Below, in pieces: positions 1-11,488 of a DNA stretch of 64,000 nt. The notes beneath the pieces were generated by a model. That model ran no database searches. It was given only the letters and a program-made list of their open reading frames with translations, and was not told the DNA's origin. The stretch comes from Apis mellifera. Its lineage: Eukaryota > Arthropoda > Insecta > Hymenoptera > Apidae. The stretch lies in NCBI RefSeq assembly GCF_003254395.2, contig NC_037638.1, positions 7,923,001 through 7,987,000 on the forward strand. The letters run 5' to 3'. Position numbers and translations under genes: made by a program. Every line of letters starts with the position of its first letter. Within the stretch, counting starts at the first letter, position 1.

Positions 1-225
1 GTGTGTATATTATTTTCAATTTTTAGTATAATAACTTTTTATTGTCATGTAATATGATAATATATTATAATGTAAAAATATTTATAAATTTTTTAATCAT
101 TACATTTATTATTAATTCGATAAATCATAACTTTTTACAATTTTTACAATTATTAGCTAACATCAAATGACATTCTAGAGATTAAATTGTTATTAACTAT
201 ATTTAATAGCACGTTTTTGTTCCAG
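1..225 (+). other. Last intron of the P450 gene (3' part)
   Basis: AT-rich sequence with no open frame joined to the P450 exon. It ends in a pyrimidine-rich tract and AG at 224-225. I see nothing else in it. Confidence 0.6.
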
Positions 226-383
226 GAATGCGATTTGCATTATTACAAATCAAAGTAGGAATAATCTCGTTTCTTAGAAACCATAGAGTGGAAACATGTC
301 AGAAAACAATTACGCCGATAAAATTTAGTAGACGAAGTCTCGTAACAACTAGCGAGAAAGGATTTTGGCTTAGAATTAAATAA
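226..383 (+). CDS. Cytochrome P450, last coding exon only (clan 3, CYP6/CYP9-like)
   Basis: This is the C-terminal exon of a microsomal cytochrome P450 mono-oxygenase; the rest lies left of the window. A TTCCAG acceptor (AG 224-225) is followed by GA, which completes a glycine codon, then a frame reading MRFALLQIKVGIISFLRNH and ending SEKGFWLRIK before TAA at 381-383 (52 codons from 228). In the P450 family the heme-cysteine loop ends in (C)IGMRFA, followed by helix L (LLQxKxxxxxxLRxxxV) and a short beta segment with a final hydrophobic K/R-rich tail. All of that matches here. The heme cysteine itself would be in the missing upstream exon. Seen: acceptor, ORF, motif. Inferred: family. The exact CYP subfamily cannot be called from 52 residues. 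Confidence 0.85.
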
Positions 384-1680
384 TATTTTTAAATTTAAAA
401 AATTTGAAAAAAATTATATAAATATAATATTTATTATGTACTTAAAATACCTCAAAAAATGATCAATATTAATAATTTTTCTGTTAGTATTCTTAATATT
501 AGTGAGGCCAGTAAAAAATGTTAATTTTGATATTTATATTTTATTACTTTTTTTTTTATTTTTATACATTATTGAAATAATTAATTATATTATAAATACA
601 TTATATTATTTATTTAAAATAATTAATATTACTTTTCACAATAATTAAAAAATTTCAATGATATATTTTAGGTTATCATCAACAATAAATGTATATATAC
701 TTATAGTTCTAAATATAATTAATATTTTTTTGAATCGAATATAATTGTTTTATATGCAATATATTACATCTTAATGGATCGTACTTGAGAGTAATTAATA
801 TTATTGTACTATATATTTTTGGAAATGATTCTATTATAAAAATAAAACATTTATATTTTTGTAAACATTTTATACATTATTATAAATCTATATATATAAT
901 AAAATATATTTTATAATTAATCTTTTAGTATACTTTTTAAATATTTATTTTTTATTAAATATATTTTTATAGTAATATAATTTATTATAATAATTTTATT
1001 TCAGTTATTTTATTAATAATATAAGATAGGTAATATGTAAGTATATATGAAATATTATATAGTATATAATTTAAAAAGGTTATTATAGAATAACCTATTT
1101 TGATGTTCTTTTGTAACAAACTTTTGAAAGAATATCTTTAAATATTTATAGAATATTATTTATTTCAGTATAGTCTATTTCATAAAACGTCTTTTTATAT
1201 TGTTTGAGTATTATTTTTATTTATCTATATGCGTATTAATAAAAATTAAAATAAAAAAAAATTTCAATATGTTTTTTTATTAAATAATTTAAACTTTTAT
1301 AAATAGACTTATACGAAAAATATATAAATCAATAAATCTATTAAAAATCTATTAACATATAATAAATATTAAAAAAAAATATTCAATGCGATTTACAATT
1401 GTAACTATAAAATATAAAAAATAAAACAAATTTTTGATACGATAAAAATTTTTACATACAAAATTAAATTTATAAACTTCTTTCCATGAATAGATATATA
1501 ATGCATGTTAACACAAAATTAGAATTTCTAACTCTAAACAATTCCACATTTTCATATAAGACATAGCTTTAATCAAATAAAATTTGCTGGTTAAACAAAT
1601 TAACTACCCAAATAGTCGATACACCGGAAAGAGTTAATGTAACCTAACTGTATACCGTCACTTTCAATTACATCCGCACT
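384..1680. other. P450 3'UTR and intergenic spacer
   Basis: Extremely AT-rich spacer between the P450 stop codon and the promoter of the PI3K gene. AATAAA-like hexamers are frequent, so no single poly(A) site can be chosen. No ORF, repeat or RNA gene is recognisable. Confidence 0.5.
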
Positions 1681-2031
1681 ATAGTCAGTCTTTCGTTACA
1701 TCGTATCTTTGTATTGATTATAAGATGTATCATATATGTATGTATATATAATACAGTATTTCATTGCATACGCCAGCTATATTTGTTATGTCTTTTACCA
1801 ATGCATTGTCTATCGGTAGCAGCAGCTTCAAGTCAGTGCACTCTTCGTAGAGCGATTTGTATATAGATATTCAAGCTGAGTGTATAGTGTATACGACAGC
1901 TAATTATACGATCGAAAATGTCATTTTCTTAATTAAGTGACAGTTCTTTTTCTTCAAACTGTATCCTTCTTCTGCTTGAAAATTTTCTGCAATATATAAG
2001 AGCGAAATACTTCGCTGAAAATAATGCCAGG
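1681..2031 (+). promoter_or_regulatory. Probable promoter and non-coding first exon of the PI3K gene
   Basis: The base composition becomes clearly less AT-rich here than on either side. An insect initiator-like TCAGTC lies near 1684, with another TCAGTG near 1834. The block ends in a good splice donor, CCAGG followed by GTGAGC at 2032. An intron running to the acceptor at 2544-2545, directly before the PI3K ATG, would join this 5'UTR exon to the coding sequence. A 68-codon antisense ORF inside it looks accidental. Confidence 0.45.
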
Positions 2032-2545
2032 GTGAGCTGTAAATCTGTTTACGTAGATGCATAACGTGTCTGTCAGCTTAGTAAATAGTATAGTTTTAAC
2101 GATAAAGTATATGCCAATATTTCCTTCATTTTTCAAAACACGTGCTATGATTACAATCAATATAAATAATTTTTTTATGCAATCTTTTTATTTTTTTATT
2201 ATAATTTTTATTACTTAAAAATATATAATTAATTGTAAATTAATATCTTCGATAATATTAGTAAATTAATAAATATATAAATAAATTAATATTATCTTTT
2301 ATATTCATTTTATTTACAATGTATATAAATGTATTATTATTTATTTTTATACTTCAAGTATAGGTTAAAATGATCTCTTGTCCTATATTTTTAAAATATG
2401 TATCTCAAATCTTTTTTAATTAATAGTCTATTTATATTCATGTCATATTTAAATCTTAAATGTATTTATGTATACATATATATATGTTTGTAATATATCT
2501 ATTATTTTATATATATGTGTTAATTAGCTTTTAATTTAATTATAG

Positions 2546-5500
2546 ATGTCACACTATAATAGAAGTACAAATAATCAAAGATCTGCGGTGATTGATTATG
2601 AACGTCAGTTTCAAGAAGATTTAGAACGTGCTCAAGCATTAAGTTTAGAAAGTTTGGCATTAGAAAAATTTAAATTACAAAAACAACGATCAGAATTTAA
2701 TAATATTCAACAACAACATATTGCACAAAGTCATGAACATGGAGGAAATAATTCTGTACATAATAGTTCATCAGACAGAGATAACATACAATTTGAAAAG
2801 TAAATAAAATTTTAATATTATTATCTTATAATTATCTTGATTTATATTATAGAAATCATATTTATTTTATTATTTATTTATTCTAGAAATTAAATTGTTT
2901 ATAATAAAAAAAATGATAGATTTCAGTGTAGAAGTAGACCAAGGCCTGGTTTCTGTAATACTAATCAATCTAAAAATGCTGTGATATTAGCACCACCACC
3001 TGTTCCATCTAGAAGAAATTCAACAACAGCTACAACAAGTCAAGAACATACTGTTGATTTGATTAATTTTACAAGTCCAGTCAAAGATAATTTAAATGAT
3101 TATTGTTCACCTCCATTTCCACCTCCGTAAGAATAAAATTATTTCTACTAATAAATTATAAATATTATATAAATATTTCTTAAAATTATAATATATATTA
3201 TAAATTTATATTTTCATAATAGAAAAACATCTCTGGAAACAAAATGGGAAACTCATTCTTCATTGTTGAAAAAACAGGGAAGAATATCACGTAGCACTAG
3301 TTCTGCAGGTTATCATTCCAGAGATTTTCGATATCAATCTCTTTCTCCAGGCCCTAGATCTTCTACTGCACCTTGTACACCAGGAACTCCAAAAATTAGT
3401 CCTATCATGTCAAGATCTAGTAGTATTAACAGTAATGTACCTGACATAACACCACAAGTAAGTAATATGATAATATTTTTTTAAATATAATTAATGTAGA
3501 ATGCATTATTATATTGTATTATTATTTTGTTATAGAAGTAATTTTATTAATAATTCTTGCAGCCTGCATGGAATCTTAATGATTTTAAATATTATTTTTT
3601 TACACAGGTATATATATACATATGCAAGAATTTTAAATTCAGTTTAACCTAATATCCTAATATTCCTAGTACGTATATTTTCTTTCCTAATATCCTTTAT
3701 AATATCCTAATAATCTGAAATTTAAAAAAATATTAATTTTAGATTTATTTATAATTTTTTTCTAGCAAAATATAAAATTTATTATTTTTATTTGTATTAT
3801 TATTTATTTTATTTAATAATAATAATATTTAATTTAATATTATGAAACTTATTATTTATTAAATATAAAATCAAAAATAAAGTTTCATAATTTGTTTTAC
3901 AGATACCTCCACTACCTATAAATTACAGATCAAGTATTACTCCATCTATATGTGGTGTTCAAAAATCTACATTTTGTACGGATGATGAACAACTAAATGT
4001 ATTAAAAGTAATAGAGAAAAAGCCAAATAATAATCTTATAGATTTGAGTTCTTTTGATCAAATAGAAGATAAAACAAATGTTCGAGTTAGCGTATTAGAA
4101 GCATTTGATCCATTACTTGTTAAGACTGAAGATCAAAATGATAATGCACAAGGGCATAAAGATGGTAATTTTTTTTAAAAATATATAATTAAAAATAATT
4201 ATATAAATATTTGATAATATAATATATAATCTTATAATAACATAATTAATATGTATAAACAGAAATGCAATCACAAGTTACTGGATCGGTATATGACCCA
4301 TTTGATCCTTTTGATTATATGTATAGCACAAATGAAAGTGTTAATTCAGATCCAGTATATGTTGCTGTTGAAAAATCTGCTAAATCTCCAGCAGTATCTC
4401 CAGCTGCACCACCTCCACTACCTCCTAGAAATTCATCAGCTTGGAATACTATTGAAAGAAGAAGAACTTCCTTAGATAGAAGAGTATATATACATATTTT
4501 CAATAATTTTCTAAATGAATAATTAATAATAAAAATGTTAATAATTTTAATTTTTCAGAAACGACAAACACGTTTATATGAAAATGTAACAGTAAGGAAA
4601 ACTAGACCATCACTTCGTGATTGCGATCTTAGAGCTTTCTATGAAATGATAAAATCTGTACGAAGTTAGTAAAATATAAGAAATTTAATGTTTTTATATT
4701 ATTTATAATTTATATTTATATACTTATATTTGTATTGACTTAAACTATGTTTAGGTGAATTTCCATTTAATAATCCTAGTACAAATATTGGACATATAAT
4801 CAGTCCAATGATGGAAAATTTATATCCTGAAGGCACAAGTATAAAATTAGTAGTACATCCACAATTAATAGATTCTGACGAAAATACTCCGTCCATTTCG
4901 TTCACATGCGATGGTAAGCTTTTATATACAAAAATTTTATAATATAAAATCATTATAAATTTATAAATATTAAATAAATTTTAATAATTTAATATATAAT
5001 TTAATAATATATACATATACATTGTTTTCAGTAAACTGTAGTGTTGAACATGTTATTCTTAATGTCGCTTGTTCCTTAGAAGATGAAGGTACAGTAAATA
5101 TAGAAAAATATTGTTTGAGAGTATGGGGTTTAGCAGAATATTTTGCACCTAGTACAACTTTAGCGCAATACGAATATATACATCAATGTATCAAATTAGA
5201 AAAAGATATTGAATTAGCTATTCTAACTAAAGCACAAATAAAACGATCAATAGCACGAACAGTAAGTACAGTTTTGAATATAAAAATATTTAATTCAATC
5301 ATTATTGATATTACATTATTCAGTTTTTTTAAAAGCTGCAAGATGATAATCGTGATCAATGTCTTAAACTAGAAGATATTCTTCCAAATGAACCAGTACA
5401 ACCTATTTCGTACGATACGCTTCTTATTTTATTAGGTATGAAATCAAGACATTATTTTTATAGAATTATGCAAAAAAAATAAATTAAAATAATTATAATA

Positions 5501-8500
5501 ATTAATATTTTTATATATAAAAAATTATAGAAACTGTAGAAAAAGAAATGGAACGGATAGAAACTGCTGCTATACAATTGGCAACTACTAATCATGGATC
5601 CAGTCTTTTACCACAATTACAACCCCGTGGTGTTGTTCAAGCAATAAAAGCAGTATGTGCATTAATGGGAAACATAGAAACATTTGAAATCACAGAAGCT
5701 GTTGATAATTTCGTAAACGCATGTTGTCAATTTTTACCTCAAGTTCATACAACAAATATAGAATGCAAAAAACCTGAAATTTTACATGAAGATGGAGATT
5801 ATTCAGTAGTGACTTTAAGAACAAAATTTCCAGACGTTATTGCATCTCATTGTCGAAAAATTCGCAATGCAATTCAAGATCTTGTAGAAACTTATTGTCA
5901 TGCATTTAAAGTTGATTTTGAATTAAATAGCAAGGGAGAAATTCCAACAAGTGAGAATATTAGATTTATGAAATTATATTCAAACATAATAAAAACATAC
6001 AAAAAAAATTAATTCATATTATGTATTTTCAGATATATTAATCTCGTCTGAAGTATTAGATACTATTTTAGTTCGCGTTGGAGCATTGCACAGATTACCG
6101 GGATCATGGAAGCATGATGATTATATCATTGCAGCCCAAATATTTCATGGAACAAGACCTGTTGGAACTCCTGTTTTATCTGAACCTATGGCAGTCAGTT
6201 CTAATTTTTATCCGAGAATTTTATTTAATGCATGGTAATGATTTTAAACATTATTTTAAATTTATTTAAAATTATTTTTTAAATTTATGAATATATAAAT
6301 TATTTTTTCATTCATATAAAAGGCTAGAATTTCGCGGAATAAGCGTATGTCAAGTACCAAGAGAAGCTAGATTAGTATTGGTTTTGTATGGTCGCACATT
6401 GCAACCTACTGAACATGAATCTAATTCTTCAGCAGAAAATATCATGCAGAAAGAAGAATTAGGATGGGGAGCAATTCAATTTTTTGATTATGAAGGGTAA
6501 TTAATTATTTTTATAAAAATAAAAAAATATTTGATTATATCTTTTTTTCATTACAGAATTATGAGCCAAGGAAGCTTTTTTTTATCACTTTGGCCAGCAA
6601 TTGCTGATAAAAGATTAGGTCCTGCTCCAGCACCTGGAATTCATCCTCATGGAGATACTCATGCTATTATTGGTGTGGAATTACCTGATTATGGAGGAAG
6701 AGTATTATTCCCAACAGAATTACGTGATTATGATGTAGAATCTCTTGATTTTAATTCATTGGATCAGAATACACAAGAATTATTAATAGATATCACACAA
6801 CAAACTACATTTTCAAAGTATGTTTTTAAATTATAAATATTGATAACAAAGATTATTAATATATATATATTTTTTTTCTTTATTAATTAAATAGACCACT
6901 TATTGAAGAAAGAGAAATTTTATGGGAAAAACGACATTATTTACATGATAAACCTGAAGCTTTACCTAAAGTACTTTTAGCTGCTCATAGTTGGGATTGG
7001 GCATGTTTACCTGATCTTCATGCATCTCTTAGAATTTGGAATCCTTTGCCTCCTGTTCAAGCTTTACAATTATTATTACCTTGGTAATTTGATATTCTAA
7101 ATATATGAATAGAAAATCATTAATAATTATATAATTAATTAAAGATATTCTATAGTTTTCCAGATATGAAAGTTAGAGAAATGGCAGTTGGATGGATTCG
7201 AGAATTGAGTAATGATGAACTTGTAGATTATTTACCACAATTATTACAAGCATTAAAGCATGAAACATATGAAACATCTCCACTTACAAAGTTTTTATTA
7301 GAACGAGCCTTACTATCTCCACGTGTAGCTCACCACATTTATTGGTTATTAACCCAAGCATTACCAGGACAAAGTCCTCAAGTATGTAATTCAAATTGAA
7401 ATGATTTTTTAATTTCTATTAATTTAAAAAACTAAATAAATATTTAGTATATTTTAACATATATTTATTTTTAGAATTCTGCTGAAACTACACCAGAAGA
7501 TGATAAAAATATTAGTTCAGCACGTTATCATAGAAGGTTGCAATTAATGCTACGAGCATTATTAGCTGTTATAGGAGATGCATTAAGAAATAGTTTTCTT
7601 ACGCAACAATTACTTGTTAAAGTAAAATTTTATAACATATTTATATTATATTTTTTTATAAAATTGTAAATTAATACACTTTATATTATTACAGAATTTA
7701 TATGAAGTAGCAGAAAATATTAAGCAGACAAAAGAATCATTACGTCTGGATACTCTTAAAGTTGGTTTACAAAATATACATTGTCAATTAATGGAAGATG
7801 ATGGTACTTGTTTACCATTATCTCCTAGTAAACAAGTATTTGGTATAAATGTACAAAGTTGTTCGTATTTTCCATCACTTACTCTTCCTTTGAAAATTAA
7901 TTTCATTAGTTGTGATGATGTAATTTGTTCAGCGATTTTTAAAGTAAGTTTAATAAATATATATTATAATAGTTTATTATAATTTTATTCTATATAGAAT
8001 TTCTAAATTATTAATAATTTTATATCAAATTAATATATTTAAGGTTGGAGATGATTTACAACAAGATATGTTAACTCTTCAAATGGTTCGTATTATGGAT
8101 AAACTTTGGTTAAAAGAAGGTCTTGATCTCAAAATGGTAACATTTGCATGTGTACCTACTGGTCATAAACGTGGAATGATAGAAATGGTTACAAATGCAG
8201 AAACGTTAAGAAAAATACAGGTTGAATTTGGCTTAACTGGATCATTTAAAGATCGTCCGATTGCTGAATGGTTGGCAAAGCATAATCCTTCAGAATTGGA
8301 ATACGAACGAGCAGTTGAAAATTTCACAGCATCTTGTGCGGGTTATAGTGTTGCTACTTATATTTTAGGAATTTGTGATAGACATAATGACAATATTATG
8401 TTAAAAACATCAGGTCATTTGTTTCATATTGATTTTGGAAAATTTTTGGGTGATGCACAAATGTTTGGAAATTTTAAAAGGTATATATATATTTATATTC

Positions 8501-11488
8501 TCATATTCAATATCTGTAAAACTAAATATATAACTTCAATATTTTTCATATTTTTAATTAGGGATAGAACGCCATTTGTATTAACATCTGACATGGCTTA
8601 TGTTATAAATGGTGGAGATAAACCATCAGCTAAATTTCATCATTTCGTGGATTTATGTTGTCAAGCATTTAATGTAGTACGAAAACATGGAAATTTACTT
8701 CTTCATCTTTTTGGATTGGTATTTATTTTTGTATTAAATTATTTATATTGAAAATTTTATATTTATAGTATAAAATTTATATTTATAGTTGTAGTATAAA
8801 AATTTTTATCATAATATTATTGAACGATAATTTATTCATTCATTATAAAAAATGATTTACTTTGTTTTGTAAAATAATTATGTTTAAAAAAACAAAAAAT
8901 TATTTTTAACTTAATATCATAATTTAAATCTAATTTGTCTTTGAGAATAACAAAACCATAACGGAAGAACTTATCTAAGCCTTTTATCAGAAAGCGGTTC
9001 GCGTATCACACTAAACTATATACAATGCGTAGTTAATTAGCATTTATCGTTAATGAATCGTCTTGTAATACCAAATAATGCAACAGTGTGAATTAATTAA
9101 AAGTAAAGCAAACAAGTGAAAATTAATAGATTAATAATAAATAATTATTAATTTAATACAATTTTAAGAATTAATATTAATAAAGATGGATGGTTTATTA
9201 TCTCAAAAAAATATATATAATATGACTGATTTATATAAATTGCGTATTATACAACAAAAACTTAGTGACATTGAAATTAAAGAATTAGTAAATAAATCTA
9301 AAATGAATAATTATACAAATTCACAGATGACTTCATCTGGTATTTCTGGTGTAACTGTGGATGCAGTTAGTTATGTACAAAAAGCTCTTCTTCCAGAGCA
9401 AACAAATCCTGAAGCAGCTGCAACATTTGCTCGAATGATAGAAAGTTCACTCAAAAGTTGGTTTACACAATTTAATTTCTTTCTACATAATTTAGCACAA
9501 CTTAGATTTTCGAGTGATCATAATGATGGAGCATTATTATCTTTTATACCTCGTACATATACGTAAGTTTAGTAATTTGTTTCTTATAATTATATAAAAA
9601 TTTGAAATTATTTATACATACGTGCTTATTATAGAATGCAACAAGAAGGACAGTTAACAAGCGTTCAAGTACATGGATATCAAAAGCGATACGATCCTGA
9701 AAAATATTATATGTATATCTTGCGTATAGAACGAAAGGGTCATGCAGATCCTACTTATTTATTTCGATCATATAAAGAATTTTGTGAATTTTATCAAAAA
9801 TTATGTATACATTTTCCTCTTGCAAAACTTGCTAGGTAAGTACAAAGTATATTATTATTTTAACAATGTAAGATTTTTTATTCTTAATAATTTAAATTTT
9901 TTATTCTTAATAATTTAATTTTATATCTTTTAATTTTTTTGTAATTTTTTATAATAATAACATATATATTATAAAAATATATTATGAATGATTTTTTTAT
10001 CTATTAAATAAAATATAAATATAATATCACTTAATAATTTACCTTATTTTTATATTATTAAGATGAAGATTTATTTCGTTTGATATCAACATCAGATTTC
10101 TTAAAATTATTATTTATATTTTTTTGCATAGCAGAATCAGTTTGTGATATTTTTCGATAAAATTCAAGCACAATTGATCTCTTAGATAAATTTTTTTGTA
10201 CTGATATTTGAGCACGGAATGGTTTGATACCCATTTTTAATTATTTCAAATTCCTTTAAATCCTTTAAAAGTCGATATAATTAAATCTCATTTGATAATA
10301 AATTAATTAATTTGATAATAAAATACATACCTATTTTATTTTTATTTAAATACTTTAAATCAATGCTGCAATAATTGTAAATATGAAATAACAATATGTT
10401 TTATTGTTACTTTTGTTTGATTGATATTTTATATTATGATTATTAAGAATTGTGATATATTATCTTATTTCATATTATCTAATCAGATTAAAATTTATGA
10501 TACATAAAACAATCTTTCTTTAAAGCTAAATTTAAATTTAAATTAATAATAAATTAAATTTATTCTTTTTTTAATATTTTAAAAAATAATTGAAAATTTT
10601 ATTTAATTTATTTATAAAATAATGATATAAGTGATAATTTATTTTATGTAGTTTACCAAGTGGTATTAGCGTCGGAAGATCTAACATAAAACAAGTTGCT
10701 GATAAAAGACGAGCAGATATTGAGAAATTTCTTGTAAGTTTATTTAAAATGGCACCAGAAATTTCTCAGAGTGATTTAGTATATACTTTCTTTCATCCAC
10801 TGTTAAGAGATCAACAAAATGCTGATATTCATTTAAGCAAAGTAAAAGGTACAAAATTTTCTAAAATATTGATAAAGAAATTCTATAAAATTTATCATAA
10901 ATTTTTTAATTGTAATTTTTTTTCTTTTTAATTAGTTGGTAATTGGTGGGCTGAAAAACGAGTAAGAGATAACGTACAAAGCGGACAAATTAAAATGTCT
11001 CTTCATTATACACGTGGAACATTTTATGTGATGGTTTATCATGCTAGAGGTTTGCCTAAAGTAGCTAATTGTCAGGAACCAAATACATATGTTAAAGTTT
11101 ATCTTAAACCGGATCCTACTAAAAAGACAAAACGAAAAACAAAGGTTGTAAAGAAAAATTGTCATCCCTCATTTATGGAAATGGTAATGAATTTAAATAA
11201 ATGAATTATTCACATTTTTCAAATTTAATATAAATTAATATAATTATTAATTATAATTAAAATTTATATAAATAAACATATAATTTATAAATAATATATA
11301 TTTATTTATTACAGCTAGAATATAGAATGGCTTTGGATGTTATTAAAGAAAGAACTTTAGAAGCTACAATATGGAATCACGATACTTTACAAGAAAACGA
11401 ATTTCTTGGAGGAATACGTTTACCACTTAGACGTTTTGATTTAACAATTGAAACAATTGAATGGTTTTCACTTGGAAGTATTCGATGA
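2546..11488 (+). CDS. Pi3K68D: Class II phosphatidylinositol 3-kinase with C2 and PX domains (PI3K-C2)
   Basis: It phosphorylates phosphoinositides at the 3-position (PI3P and PI(3,4)P2 in this class) on endosomal and clathrin-coated membranes. My model has 24 coding exons, all phase-compatible, 1763 aa: 2546-2799, 2920-3126, 3223-3457, 3903-4164, 4263-4483, 4559-4664, 4755-4913, 5032-5261, 5336-5435, 5531-5950, 6033-6234, 6323-6496, 6557-6817, 6895-7083, 7156-7381, 7475-7621, 7695-7943, 8044-8480, 8562-8718, 9327-9562, 9635-9835, 10652-10848, 10936-11183, 11315-11488. Domains: N-terminal region with a UIM-like helix (aa 20-45), proline-rich PPPxPxR motifs, LIDLSSFD (clathrin-box-like) and DPFDPFDY (AP-2-binding type); Ras-binding domain about 425-560; PI3K C2 about 730-900; helical domain about 944-1131; kinase about 1132-1490 with IFKVGDDLQQDML, catalytic GICDRHNDNIM and HIDFGKFLG; PX about 1491-1620; C-terminal C2 about 1625-1763. 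The activation segment KRDRTPFVLTSDMAYVINGG is of class II type. Human class II enzymes and fly Pi3K68D are of similar size (about 1600-1900 aa). The start is the first in-frame ATG after an acceptor. The gene looks intact. Confidence 0.95.
3563..3607 (+). CDS. Possible 15-codon cassette microexon of the PI3K-C2 gene
   Basis: Inside the intron 3458-3902 a segment is bounded by a strong acceptor (ATTCTTGCAG, AG 3561-3562) and a donor (ACACAG|GTATAT at 3608). It is 45 nt, open in the phase required by both neighbouring exons, and reads PAWNLNDFKYYFFTQ. Skipping or including it leaves the frame unchanged, as expected of an alternative cassette exon. It would lie in the disordered N-terminal endocytic region. 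The coding potential of 45 nt cannot be judged by eye, so this rests on the splice sites and phase alone. Confidence 0.4.
9186..9326 (+). CDS. Possible alternative first coding exon of PI3K-C2 (kinase-less C-terminal form)
   Basis: An ATG at 9186 (in-frame stop at 9165-9167) opens 47 codons that run in frame through the acceptor at 9325-9326 into the exon 9327-9562. If transcription starts in this intron, the product would be about 398 aa with the end of the kinase lobe, PX and C2 but no catalytic loop. The upstream block 8930-9130 is less AT-rich than other introns of the gene and has a TATA-like CTATATAC near 9016. The 47 residues (start MDGLLSQKNIYNMTD) match nothing I recognise. It may equally be plain intron that happens to be open. 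Confidence 0.3.
10058..10234 (-). CDS. Small antisense ORF nested in the PI3K-C2 intron, unknown function
   Basis: A 58-codon ORF on the minus strand inside the 816-bp intron 9836-10651. The start context is AAAAATGGG, a good insect start, and an in-frame TAA lies three codons upstream. The protein is basic, begins MGIKPFRAQISVQKNLSKRS and ends in a lysine/serine-rich tail. No signal peptide or membrane segment is visible. Its local composition is less AT-rich than the rest of the intron, and this intron is unusually long for the gene. Minus-strand splice-like sequences (GTATGT near 10330, TTTTAAAG near 10264) could give it a 5'UTR intron. I do not recognise the family, and it could be chance. 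Confidence 0.35.
   Translation of the reverse strand: MGIKPFRAQISVQKNLSKRSIVLEFYRKISQTDSAMQKNINNNFKKSDVDIKRNKSSS

Noticed and set aside
1954..2160. 68-codon minus-strand ORF
   Set aside because: It spans the presumed PI3K 5'UTR exon and its donor, is antisense, and shows no domain or splice partner.
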